From contig OZ024936.1 in assembly GCA_964017235.1 (NCBI GenBank), forward strand, positions 14,608,496 to 14,672,495: a stretch of 64,000 nt of DNA, in the 5' to 3' direction. The notes beneath the pieces are model-generated. The model had not been told where the DNA came from, ran no database searches, and worked only from the letters and a program-made list of their open reading frames with translations. Shown here one piece after another: positions 39,615 through 52,355 of the stretch (within the stretch, counting starts at the first letter, position 1; each line of letters opens with the position of its first letter). The DNA comes from Sabellastarte sp. h YS-2021 (Eukaryota; Annelida; Polychaeta; Sabellida; Sabellidae). Both the position numbers and the translations under genes were made by a program.

Positions 39615-41410
39615 ATGAGTATTTTAATATTTGTAAGATTATATTGTAACTTTGTTTTTTCCTCCTATGGCAGAATGTTTGTAAACTGCAAGCCCACTGT
39701 CCTTAGTGTACAGTCCTTTTGTCTTATCATTTTTAAGTACGACCTATCTATTGCTTTGCTTCTAGAGATCACTTTCTTTGTTCTTTTCTTTGTCACCACA
39801 ATTTCATGGAATCTATGATACCACCAAAGGATTTGGCCTTCCAGTATTCACTCTTCATGTTTTTGATTGCTTCCAAGCTCTGAAGTCAGTGCCCTACAGA
39901 TGGATTTGCAGCTGGCGCCTGTAGATCGAAAGAAATTTTGGCCTTGTTTAGTTTGGTGTTCCTCTGCTATTTGCACTTTTTAGATGTAAGTTGATTCTGT
40001 CACTAAGGTACATCCTGTTACAATGATACTGCTGTGTGACACTCTCCTTGGATGAGGTGTATATAAACAAAAGCTAGAGATGCAAGACATTGTGTATTAC
40101 AAATTGAAAGGGGCCACTTAGGTGGAGTGGTAACACATTTGCCTCCCACCTCTGCGGTTGGTAGTCAAAACCCTGGATCTTATGTGGGAAAGTTTGTAGT
40201 TGCTTACCAATGGTCAGCACTGTTCTTGATATTTACAAACCAATTTTTTTACTGTTTATGTCCTTATCTTCTCTGTAACTAAAGTTATCATCCTTTATTT
40301 GAATTTGCCTTGTAGTTTTCATTGATTCATAAATCCTCAGATTATGTTAGCAACAGTATGAGCTGAAAAGCACATACCATGTAACAGAAAATGTTTTCAA
40401 CTGCAAATATGGCCAAAAGTGTCACAGAGCAAGACTTGGAAGAAAATAACATGATTTCTATTGGTTTCAACAACACAACATTTCAAATTATTTTTAAAAT
40501 GTCAAAACTGCTGATGTGGTTAAAATCAGGCAACTAAAGGTAGCAACACTCACACAAAACGGAAACATTTCTTTTATGATGTCTGTCATGACCTCAAAAT
40601 AACTTTACATGAATCAATCTTTTTAAAATAAAAGCCCACACTTCATCTCAACAAAGGTGTGTGGCCAGGTAATATTTGTTACAAACATATGTTGCATGAA
40701 TAAGTGTCCAGATGATACTGCTTGCAACCTGTCACTGGATCCTGAATTTTCTGGTGCAAAAAAAGATGAAAAGTCACCTTTTAACTCTGTCTTAGTCAAA
40801 AAAGCTGATTTCTCGGGCAATAAAAACAAAACTGGGACATTTATTAAAAGGGTTATGTACAGAGTTGTGACATCCAAAGCACCCACAGGAACCAGCCACA
40901 GAAATGGTCCATAGTTTTCTTATCTGTCATATTGTCACAGGACTCATGAAAATCAACAGATTAAATAAAATTATAATCTTTGTGGTAGTAAAAAGGAACT
41001 GAGTCTTTGGTTTGGGGAAGCAAATTTACAACATTTACAAAACAGTGATTTTCATGGGCCTTGTTTTTCAGTAACCGGAAATCCACATGTAAGTTTCTTG
41101 CAATGTTGCCTTGCTTTATTAAATACTTCATACAGAACTACAGAGTAAGGAAAACTTTTGGTATCTACACATCATAAAATTAGATGAGACATAGCAGGAC
41201 TGGGCTTTTAAATGTGTTCAGCAAGACAGTTTCTAATGAACATCTGTACTTGTGATGGAACTGTGAAAGCCATATATGTGTGTTAAGCACATTCTGCATA
41301 TGTTCTGGAAAAGGCACATCTCTTCAGTTATCTTCACTGATGCAACTTGTAGTAGAATTCTGAACCATCTGTTGACACTGCACAAGTGAAAGCTTTCCTA
41401 TATTGTCAAA
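39615..41410 (+). repeat. Satellite monomer M22
   Basis: 1,796 bp. ATTGTAACTT, CTATCTATTGC, CCTTGGATGAGG, CAATTTTTTTAC, AGCTGAAAAG and CTAATGAAC. The same set returns in M24 and M28. Confidence 0.95.
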
Positions 41411-43206
41411 ATGAGTATTTTAATATTTGTAAGATTATATTGCAACTTTGTTTTTTCCTCCTATGGCAGAATGTTTGTAAACTGCAAGCCCACTGTCCTT
41501 AGTGTACAGTCCTTTTGTCTCATCATTTTTAAGTACGACCTATCCATTGCTTTGCTTCTAGAGATCACTTTCTTTGTTCTTTTCTTTGTCACCACAATTT
41601 CATGGAATCTATGATACCACCAAAGAATTTGGCCTTCCAGTATTCACTCTTCATGTTTTTGATTGCTTCCAAGCTCTGAAGTCAGTGCCCTACAGATGGA
41701 TTTGCAGCTGGCACCTGTAGATCGAAAGAAATTTTGGCCTTGTTTAGTTTGGTGTTCCTCTGCTATTTGCACTTTTTAGATGTAAGTTGATTCTGTCACT
41801 AAGGTACATCCTGTTACAATGATACTGCTTTGTGACACTCTCCTTAGATGAGGTGTATATAAACAAAAGCTAGAGATGCAAGACATTGTGTATTACAAAT
41901 TGAAAGGGGCCACTTAGGTGGAGTGGTAACACATTTGCCTCCCACCTCTGCGGTTGGTAGTCAAAACCCTGGATCTTATGTGGGAAAGTTTGTAGTTGCT
42001 TACCAATGGTCAGCACTGTTCTTGATATTTACAAACCAATTTTCTTACTGTTTATGTCCTTATCTTCTCTGTAACTAAAGTTATCATCCTTTATTTGAAT
42101 TTGCCTTGTAGTTTTCATTGATTCATAAATCCTCAGATTATGTTAGCAACAGTATGAGCAGAAAAGCACATACCATGTAACAGAAAATGTTTTCAACTGC
42201 AAATATGGCCAAAAGTGTCACAGAGCAAGACTTGGAAGAAAATAACATGATTTCTATTGGTTTCAACAACACAACATTTCAAATTATTTTTAAAATGTCA
42301 AAACTGCTGATGTGGTTAAAATCAGGCAACTAAAGGTAGCAACACTCACACAAAATGGAAACATTTCTTTTATGATGTCTGTCATGACCTCAAAATAACT
42401 TTACATGAATCAATCTTTTTAAAATAAAAGCCCACACTTCATCTCAACAAAGGTGTGTGGCCAGGTAATATTTGTTACAAACATATGTTGCATGAATAAG
42501 TGTCCAGATGATACTGCTTGCAACCTGTCACTGGATCCTGAATTTTCTGGTGCAAAAAAAGATGAAAAGTCACCTTTTAACTCTGTCTTAGTCAAAAAAG
42601 CTGATTTCTCGGGCAATAAAAACAAAACTGGGACATTTATTAAAAGGGTTATGTACAGAGTTGTGACATCTAAAGCACCCACAGGAACCAGCCACAGAAA
42701 TGGTCCATAGTTTTCTTATCTGTCATATTGTCACAGGACTCATGAAAATCAACAGATTAAATAAAATTATAATCTTTGTGGTAGTAAAAAGGAACTGAGT
42801 CTTTGGTTTGGGGAAGCAAATTTACAACATTTACAAAACAGTGATTTTCATGGGCCTTGTTTTTCAGTAACCGGAAATCCACATGTAAGTTTCTTGCAAT
42901 GTTGCCTTGCTTTATTAAATACTTCATACAGAACTACAGAGTAAGGAAAACTTTTGGTATCTACACATCATAAAATTAGATGAGACATAGCAGGACTGGG
43001 CTTTTAAATGTGTTCAGCAAGACAGTTTCTAAGGAACATCTGTACTTGTGATGGAACTGTGAAAGCCATATATGTGTGTTAAGCACATTCTGCATATGTT
43101 CTGGAAAAGGCACATCTCTTCAGTTATCTTCACCGATGCAACTTGTAGTAGAATTCTGAACCATCTGTTGACACTGCACAAGTGAAAGCTTTCCTATATT
43201 GTCAAA
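41411..43206 (+). repeat. Satellite monomer M23
   Basis: 1,796 bp. Like M21 (TCTCATCATT, AAGAATTTGG, GGCACCTG, CACCGATGC) except for CTGCTTTGTG and GAAAGGGGCC. Its second half equals that of M27. Confidence 0.95.
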
Positions 43207-45002
43207 ATGAGTATTTTAATATTTGTAAGATTATATTGTAACTTTGTTTTTTCCTCCTATGGCAGAATGTTTGTAAACTGCAAGCCCACTGTCCTTAGTG
43301 TACAGTCCTTTTGTCTTATCATTTTTAAGTACGACCTATCTATTGCTTTGCTTCTAGAGATCACTTTCTTTGTTCTTTTCTTTGTCACCACAATTTCATG
43401 GAATCTATGATACCACCAAAGGATTTGGCCTTCCAGTATTCACTCTTCATGTTTTTGATTGCTTCCAAGCTCTGAAGTCAGTGCCCTACAGATGGATTTG
43501 CAGCTGGCGCCTGTAGATCGAAAGAAATTTTGGCCTTGTTTAGTTTGGTGTTCCTCTGCTATTTGCACTTTTTAGATGTAAGTTGATTCTGTCACTAAGG
43601 TACATCCTGTTACAATGATACTGCTGTGTGACACTCTCCTTGGATGAGGTGTATATAAACAAAAGCTAGAGATGCAAGACATTGTGTATTACAAATTGAA
43701 AGGGGCCACTTAGGTGGAGTGGTAACACATTTGCCTCCCACCTCTGCGGTTGGTAGTCAAAACCCTGGATCTTATGTGGGAAAGTTTGTAGTTGCTTACC
43801 AATGGTCAGCACTGTTCTTGATATTTACAAACCAATTTTTTTACTGTTTATGTCCTTATCTTCTCTGTAACTAAAGTTATCATCCTTTATTTGAATTTGC
43901 CTTGTAGTTTTCATTGATTCATAAATCCTCAGATTATGTTAGCAACAGTATGAGCTGAAAAGCACATACCATGTAACAGAAAATGTTTTCAACTGCAAAT
44001 ATGGCCAAAAGTGTCACAGAGCAAGACTTGGAAGAAAATAACATGATTTCTATTGGTTTCAACAACACAACATTTCAAATTATTTTTAAAATGTCAAAAC
44101 TGCTGATGTGGTTAAAATCAGGCAACTAAAGGTAGCAACACTCACACAAAACGGAAACATTTCTTTTATGATGTCTGTCATGACCTCAAAATAACTTTAC
44201 ATGAATCAATCTTTTTAAAATAAAAGCCCACACTTCATCTCAACAAAGGTGTGTGGCCAGGTAATATTTGTTACAAACATATGTTGCATGAATAAGTGTC
44301 CAGATGATACTGCTTGCAACCTGTCACTGGATCCTGAATTTTCTGGTGCAAAAAAAGATGAAAAGTCACCTTTTAACTCTGTCTTAGTCAAAAAAGCTGA
44401 TTTCTCGGGCAATAAAAACAAAACTGGGACATTTATTAAAAGGGTTATGTACAGAGTTGTGACATCCAAAGCACCCACAGGAACCAGCCACAGAAATGGT
44501 CCATAGTTTTCTTATCTGTCATATTGTCACAGGACTCATGAAAATCAACAGATTAAATAAAATTATAATCTTTGTGGTAGTAAAAAGGAACTGAGTCTTT
44601 GGTTTGGGGAAGCAAATTTACAACATTTACAAAACAGTGATTTTCATGGGCCTTGTTTTTCAGTAACCGGAAATCCACATGTAAGTTTCTTGCAATGTTG
44701 CCTTGCTTTATTAAATACTTCATACAGAACTACAGAGTAAGGAAAACTTTTGGTATCTACACATCATAAAATTAGATGAGACATAGCAGGACTGGGCTTT
44801 TAAATGTGTTCAGCAAGACAGTTTCTAATGAACATCTGTACTTGTGATGGAACTGTGAAAGCCATATATGTGTGTTAAGCACATTCTGCATATGTTCTGG
44901 AAAAGGCACATCTCTTCAGTTATCTTCACTGATGCAACTTGTAGTAGAATTCTGAACCATCTGTTGACACTGCACAAGTGAAAGCTTTCCTATATTGTCA
45001 AA
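43207..45002 (+). repeat. Satellite monomer M24
   Basis: 1,796 bp. Same diagnostic set as M22 and M28. It belongs to both the 3,592-bp and the 7,353-bp higher-order repeats. Confidence 0.95.
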
Positions 45003-46797
45003 ATGAGTATTTTAATATTTGTAAGATTATATTGCAACTTTGTTTTTTCCTCCTATGGCAGAATGTTTGTAAACTGCAAGCCCACTGTCCTTAGTGTACA
45101 GTCCTTTTGTCTTATCATTTTTAAGTACGACCTATCCATTGCTTTGCTTCTAGAGATCACTTTCTTTGTTCTTTTCTTTGTCACCACAATTTCATGGAAT
45201 CTATGATACCACCAAAGGATTTGGCCTTCCAGTATTCACTCTTCATGTTTTTGATTGCTTACAAGCTCTGAAGTCAGTGCCCTACAGATGGATTTGCAGC
45301 TGGCGCCTGTAGATCGAAAGAAATTTTGGCCTTGTTTAGTTTGGTGTTCCTCTGCTATTTGCACTTTTTAGATGTAAGTTGATTCTGTCACTAAGGTACA
45401 TCCTGTTACAATGATACTGCTGTGTGACACTCTCCTTAGATGAGGTGTATATAAACAAAAGCTAGAGATGCAAGACATTGTGTATTACAAATTGAAAGGG
45501 GCCACTTAGGTGGAGTGGTAACACATTTGCCTCCCACCTCTGCGGTTGGTAGTCAAAACCCTGGATCTTATGTGGGAAAGTTTGTAGTTGCTTACCAATG
45601 GTCAGCACTGTTCTTGATATTTACAAACCAATTTTCTTACTGTTTATGTCCTTATCTTCTCTGTAACTAAAGTTATCATCCTTTATTTGAATTTGTCTTG
45701 TAGTTTTCATTGATTCATAAATCCTCAGATTATGTTAGCAACAGTATGAGCAGAAAAGCACATACCATGTAACAGAAAATGTTTTCAACTGCAAATATGG
45801 CCAAAAGTGTCACAGAGCAAGACTTGGAAGAAAATAACATGATTTTTATTGGTTTCAACAACACAACATTTCAAATTATTTTTAAAATGTCAAAACTGCT
45901 GATGTGGTTAAAATCAGGCAACTAAAGGTAGCAACACTCACACAAAATGGAAACATTTCTTTTATGATGTCTGTCATGACCTCAAAATAACTTTACATGA
46001 ATCAATCTTTTTAAAATAAAAGCCCACACTTCATCTCAACAAAGGTGTGTGGCCAGGTAATATTTGTTACAAACATATGTTGCATGAATAAGTGTCCAGA
46101 TGATACTGCTTGCAACCTGTCACTGGATCCTGAAATTTCTGGTGCAAAAAAGATGAAAAGTCACCTTTTAACTCTGTCTTAGTCAAAAAAGCTGATTTCT
46201 CGGGCAATAAAAACAAAACTGGGACATTTATTAAAAGGGTTATGTACAGAGTTGTGACATCTAAAGCACCCACAGGAACCAGCCACAGAAATGGTCCATA
46301 GTTTTCTTATCTGTTATATTGTCACAGGACTCATGAAAATCAACAGATTAAATAAAATTATAATCTTTGGGGTAGTAAAAAGGAACTGAGTCTTTGGTTT
46401 GGGGAAGCAAATTTACAACATTTACAAAACAGTGATTTTCATGGGCCTTGTTTTTCAGTAACCGGAAATCCACATGTAAGTTTCTTGCAATGTTGCCTTG
46501 CTTTATTAAATACTTCATACAGAACTACAGAGTAAGGAAAACTTTTGGTATCTACACATCATAAAATTAGATGAGACATAGCAGGACTGGGCTTTTAAAT
46601 GTGTTCAGCAAGACAGTTTCTAATGAACATCTGTACTTGTGATGGAACTGTGAAAGCCATATATGTGTGTTAAGCACATTCTGCATATGTTCTGGAAAAG
46701 GCACATCTCTTCAGTTATCTTCACTGATCCAACTTGTAGTAGAATTCTGAACCATCTGTTGACACTGCACAAGTGAAAGCTTTCCTATATTGTCAAA
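45003..46797 (+). repeat. Satellite monomer M25, mosaic six-A variant
   Basis: 1,795 bp. The 5' two-thirds are like M20 (6 A, CCTGAAATTTC, CTGTTATATT, GGGGTAG), plus a private-lineage GAATTTGTCTTG. After about 46,380 it switches to the other family (TTAAATACTTC, GTATCTACAC, CTAATGAAC). It ends with GATCCAAC. It repeats as M29. Confidence 0.95.
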
Positions 46798-47402
46798 ATG
46801 AGTATTTTAATATTTGTAAGATTATATTGCAACTTTGTTTTTTCCTCCTATGGCAGAATGTTTGTAAACTGCAAGCCCACTGTCCTTAGTGTACAGTCCT
46901 TTTGTCTTATCATTTTTAAGTACGACCTATCCATTGCTTTGCTTCTAGAGATCACTTTCTTTGTTCTTTTCTTTGTCACCACAATTTCATGGAATCTATG
47001 ATACCACCAAAGGATTTGGCCTTCCAGTATTCACTCTTCGTGTTTTTGATTGCTTCCAAGCTCTGAAGTCAGTGCCCTACAGATGGATTTGCAGCTGGCG
47101 CCTGTAGATCGAAAGAAATTTTGGCCTTGTTTAGTTTGGTGTTCCTCTGCTATTTGCACTTTTTAGATGTAAGTTGATTCTGTCACTAAGGTACATCCTG
47201 TTACAATGATACTGCTTTGTGACACTCTCCTTAGATGAGGTGTATATAAACAAAAGCTAGAGATGCAAGACATTGTGTATTACAAATTGAAAGTGGCCAC
47301 TAAGGTGGAGTGGTAACACATTTGCCTCCCACCTCTGTGGTTGGTAGTCAAAACCCTGGATCTTATGTGGGAAAGTTTGTAGTTGCTTACCAATGGTCAG
47401 CA

Positions 47403-47558
47403 GAGAGGTCCTCAGTGGCCTAGTGGTTAGCAAGTTTGGCATCTAATCATAGGCTGTCACCTCTGTGGGTTCGAGTCCCACAAGTGGCAATTCTGAGGAC
47501 CTGTCCCAATATGACCCTGGCTGTTGAACGGGACGTAAAAACCCCAACTTTGACTTTG
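47403..47558 (+). mobile_element. tRNA-derived SINE, type B copy 1 (in M26)
   Basis: A 156-bp body at the same target and in the same orientation as type A. It differs at both ends. The duplication is read here as 14 bp, ACCAATGGTCAGCA (47389-47402 and 47559-47572). The body starts GAGAGGTCC rather than TAGGTCC, and the tail is shorter. The tRNA-like head is 47407-47501. The T stem TGTGGG/CCCACA is fully paired, so at this site type B looks closer to the parent tRNA. The inner sequence is otherwise nearly the same as type A. Confidence 0.87.
47416..47478 (+). promoter_or_regulatory. Internal RNA polymerase III promoter (A and B boxes), SINE in M26
   Basis: Same A box (47416-47426) and B box (47468-47478) as the other copies, both intact. 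Confidence 0.75.
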
Positions 47559-48763
47559 ACCAATGGTCAGCACTGTTCTTGATATTTACAAACCAATTTT
47601 CTTACTGTTTATGTCCTTATCTTCTCTGTAACTAAAGTTATCATCCTTTATTTGAATTTGCCTTGTAGTTTTCATTGATTCATAAATCCTCAGATTATGT
47701 TAGCAACAGTATGAGCAGAAAAGCACATACCATGTAACAGAAAATGTTTTCAACTGCAAATATGGCCAAAAGTGTCACAGAGCAAGACTTGGAAGAAAAT
47801 AACATGATTTCTATTGGTTTCAACAACACAACATTTCAAATTATTTTTAAAATGTCAAAACTGCTGATGTGGTTAAAATCAGGCAACTAAAGGTAGCAAC
47901 ACTCACACAAAATGGAAACATTTATTTTATGATGTCTGTCATGACCTCAAAATAACTTTACATGAATCAATCTTTTTAAAATAAAAGCCCACACTTCATC
48001 TCAACAAAGGTGTGTGGCCAGGTAATATTTGTTACAAACATATGTTGCATGAATAAGTGTCCAGATGATACTGCTTGCAACCTGTCACTGGATCCTGAAT
48101 TTTCTGGTGCAAAAAAAGATGAAAAGTCACCTTTTAACTCTGTCTTAGTCAAAAAAGCTGATTTCTCGGGCAATAAAAACAAAACTGGGACATTTATTAA
48201 AAGGGTTATGTACAGAGTTGTGACATCTAAAGCACCCACAGGAACCAGCCACAGAAATGGTCCATAGTTTTCTTATCTGTCATATTGTCACAGGACTCAT
48301 GAAAATCAACAGATTAAATAAAATTATAATCTTTGTGGTAGTAAAAAGGAACTGAGTCTTTGGTTTGGGGAAGCAAATTTACAACATTTACAAAACAGTG
48401 ATTTTCATGGGCCTTGTTTTTCAGTAACCGGAAATCCACATGTAAGTTTCTTGCAATGTTGCCTTGCTTTATTAAATACTTCATACAGAACTACAGAGTA
48501 AGGAAAACTTTTGGTATCTACACATCATAAAATTAGATGAGACATAGCAGGACTGGGCTTTTAAATGTGTTCAGCAAGACAGTTTCTAAGGAACATCTGT
48601 ACTTGTGATGGAACTGTGAAAGCCATATATGTGTGTTAAGCACATTCTGCATATGTTCTGGAAAAGGCACATCTCTTCAGTTATCTTCACTGATGCAACT
48701 TGTAGTAGAATTCTGAACCATCTGTTGACACTGCACAAGTGAAAGCTTTCCTATATTGTCAAA

Positions 48764-50559
48764 ATGAGTATTTTAATATTTGTAAGATTATATTGCAACT
48801 TTGTTTTTTCCTCCTATGGCAGAATGTTTGTAAACTGCAAGCCCACTGTCCTTAGTGTACAGTCCTTTTGTCTTATCATTTTTAAGTACGACCTATCCAT
48901 TGCTTTGCTTCTAGAGATCACTTTCTTTGTTCTTTTCTTTGTCACCACAATTTCATGGAATCTATGATACCACCAAAGGATTTGGCCTTCCAGTATTCAC
49001 TCTTCATGTTTTTGATTGCTTCCAAGCTCTGAAGTCAGTGCCCTACAGATGGATTTGCAGCTGGCACCTCTAGATCGAAAGAAATTTTGGCCTTGTTTAG
49101 TTTGGTGTTCCTCTGCTATTTGCACTTTTTAGATGTAAGTTGATTCTGTCACTAAGGTACATCCTGTTACAATGATACTGCTGTGTGACACTCTCCTTAG
49201 ATGAGGTGTATATAAACAAAAGCTAGAGATGCAAGACATTGTGTATTACAAATTGAAAGGGGCCACTTAGGTGGAGTGGTAACACATTTGCCTCCCACCT
49301 CTGCGGTTGGTAGTCAAAACCCTGGATCTTATGTGGGAAAGTTTGTAGTTGCTTACCAATGGTCAGCACTGTTCTTGATATTTACAAACCAATTTTCTTA
49401 CTGTTTATGTCCTTATCTTCTCTGTAACTAAAGTTATCATCCTTTATTTGAATTTGCCTTGTAGTTTTCATTGATTCATAAATCCTCAGATTATGTTAGC
49501 AACAGTATGAGCAGAAAAGCACATACCATGTAACAGAAAATGTTTTCAACTGCAAATATGGCCAAAAGTGTCACAGAGCAAGACTTGGAAGAAAATAACA
49601 TGATTTCTATTGGTTTCAACAACACAACATTTCAAATTATTTTTAAAATGTCAAAACTGCTGATGTGGTTAAAATCAGGCAACTAAAGGTAGCAACACTC
49701 ACACAAAATGGAAACATTTCTTTTATGATGTCTGTCATGACCTCAAAATAACTTTACATGAATCAATCTTTTTAAAATAAAAGCCCACACTTCATCTCAA
49801 CAAAGGTGTGTGGCCAGGTAATATTTGTTACAAACATATGTTGCATGAATAAGTGTCCAGATGATACTGCTTGCAACCTGTCACTGGATCCTGAATTTTC
49901 TGGTGCAAAAAAAGATGAAAAGTCACCTTTTAACTCTGTCTTAGTCAAAAAAGCTGATTTCTCGGGCAATAAAAACAAAACTGGGACATTTATTAAAAGG
50001 GTTATGTACAGAGTTGTGACATCTAAAGCACCCACAGGAACCAGCCACAGAAATGGTCCATAGTTTTCTTATCTGTCATATTGTCACAGGACTCATGAAA
50101 ATCAACAGATTAAATAAAATTATAATCTTTGTGGTAGTAAAAAGGAACTGAGTCTTTGGTTTGGGGAAGCAAATTTACAACATTTACAAAACAGTGATTT
50201 TCATGGGCCTTGTTTTTCAGTAACCGGAAATCCACATGTAAGTTTCTTGCAATGTTGCCTTGCTTTATTAAATACTTCATACAGAACTACAGAGTAAGGA
50301 AAACTTTTGGTATCTACACATCATAAAATTAGATGAGACATAGCAGGACTGGGCTTTTAAATGTGTTCAGCAAGACAGTTTCTAAGGAACATCTGTACTT
50401 GTGATGGAACTGTGAAAGCCATATATGTGTGTTAAGCACATTCTGCATATGTTCTGGAAAAGGCACATCTCTTCAGTTATCTTCACCGATGCAACTTGTA
50501 GTAGAATTCTGAACCATCTGTTGACACTGCACAAGTGAAAGCTTTCCTATATTGTCAAA
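48764..50559 (+). repeat. Satellite monomer M27
   Basis: 1,796 bp. GGCACCTCTAG near 49072 (shared only with M31), CTGCTGTGTG, AAATGGAAAC, TCTAAAGC and CACCGATGC. Confidence 0.95.
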
Positions 50560-52355
50560 ATGAGTATTTTAATATTTGTAAGATTATATTGTAACTTTGT
50601 TTTTTCCTCCTATGGCAGAATGTTTGTAAACTGCAAGCCCACTGTCCTTAGTGTACAGTCCTTTTGTCTTATCATTTTTAAGTACGACCTATCTATTGCT
50701 TTGCTTCTAGAGATCACTTTCTTTGTTCTTTTCTTTGTCACCACAATTTCATGGAATCTATGATACCACCAAAGGATTTGGCCTTCCAGTATTCACTCTT
50801 CATGTTTTTGATTGCTTCCAAGCTCTGAAGTCAGTGCCCTACAGATGGATTTGCAGCTGGCGCCTGTAGATCGAAAGAAATTTTGGCCTTGTTTAGTTTG
50901 GTGTTCCTCTGCTATTTGCACTTTTTAGATGTAAGTTGATTCTGTCACTAAGGTACATCCTGTTACAATGATACTGCTGTGTGACACTCTCCTTGGATGA
51001 GGTGTATATAAACAAAAGCTAGAGATGCAAGACATTGTGTATTACAAATTGAAAGGGGCCACTTAGGTGGAGTGGTAACACATTTGCCTCCCACCTCTGC
51101 GGTTGGTAGTCAAAACCCTGGATCTTATGTGGGAAAGTTTGTAGTTGCTTACCAATGGTCAGCACTGTTCTTGATATTTACAAACCAATTTTTTTACTGT
51201 TTATGTCCTTATCTTCTCTGTAACTAAAGTTATCATCCTTTATTTGAATTTGCCTTGTAGTTTTCATTGATTCATAAATCCTCAGATTATGTTAGCAACA
51301 GTATGAGCTGAAAAGCACATACCATGTAACAGAAAATGTTTTCAACTGCAAATATGGCCAAAAGTGTCACAGAGCAAGACTTGGAAGAAAATAACATGAT
51401 TTCTATTGGTTTCAACAACACAACATTTCAAATTATTTTTAAAATGTCAAAACTGCTGATGTGGTTAAAATCAGGCAACTAAAGGTAGCAACACTCACAC
51501 AAAACGGAAACATTTCTTTTATGATGTCTGTCATGACCTCAAAATAACTTTACATGAATCAATCTTTTTAAAATAAAAGCCCACACTTCATCTCAACAAA
51601 GGTGTGTGGCCAGGTAATATTTGTTACAAACATATGTTGCATGAATAAGTGTCCAGATGATACTGCTTGCAACCTGTCACTGGATCCTGAATTTTCTGGT
51701 GCAAAAAAAGATGAAAAGTCACCTTTTAACTCTGTCTTAGTCAAAAAAGCTGATTTCTCGGGCAATAAAAACAAAACTGGGACATTTATTAAAAGGGTTA
51801 TGTACAGAGTTGTGACATCCAAAGCACCCACAGGAACCAGCCACAGAAATGGTCCATAGTTTTCTTATCTGTCATATTGTCACAGGACTCATGAAAATCA
51901 ACAGATTAAATAAAATTATAATCTTTGTGGTAGTAAAAAGGAACTGAGTCTTTGGTTTGGGGAAGCAAATTTACAACATTTACAAAACAGTGATTTTCAT
52001 GGGCCTTGTTTTTCAGTAACCGGAAATCCACATGTAAGTTTCTTGCAATGTTGCCTTGCTTTATTAAATACTTCATACAGAACTACAGAGTAAGGAAAAC
52101 TTTTGGTATCTACACATCATAAAATTAGATGAGACATAGCAGGACTGGGCTTTTAAATGTGTTCAGCAAGACAGTTTCTAATGAACATCTGTACTTGTGA
52201 TGGAACTGTGAAAGCCATATATGTGTGTTAAGCACATTCTGCATATGTTCTGGAAAAGGCACATCTCTTCAGTTATCTTCACTGATGCAACTTGTAGTAG
52301 AATTCTGAACCATCTGTTGACACTGCACAAGTGAAAGCTTTCCTATATTGTCAAA
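50560..52355 (+). repeat. Satellite monomer M28
   Basis: 1,796 bp. Same set as M22 and M24 (ATTGTAACTT, CCTTGGATGAGG, AGCTGAAAAG, CTAATGAAC). Confidence 0.95.

Larger units (their letters stand above)
37819..45002 (+). repeat. Higher-order repeat, 3,592-bp two-monomer period, two copies
   Basis: M21-M22 repeat as M23-M24. M22 and M24 agree at all diagnostic sites. M21 and M23 differ at the CTGCTGTG/CTGCTTTG and GAAAGTGG/GAAAGGGG sites. Confidence 0.75.
46798..48763 (+). repeat. Satellite monomer M26 with SINE type B
   Basis: 1,966 bp, i.e. 1,796 plus 170. Background variants CTTCGTG, GCTTCCAAG, GAAAGTGGCCACTAAGG and CTCTGTGGTTGG (CpG lost), with AAATGGAAAC and TTTATTTTATG after the insertion. 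It differs from the type A background. It repeats as M30, 7,353 bp on. Confidence 0.95.

Noticed and set aside
47257-47442. 61-codon minus-strand open frame in M26, repeated at 54610-54795
   Set aside because: It runs from the SINE into the resident relic and exists only because the insertion removed a stop. It has no recognisable domain.
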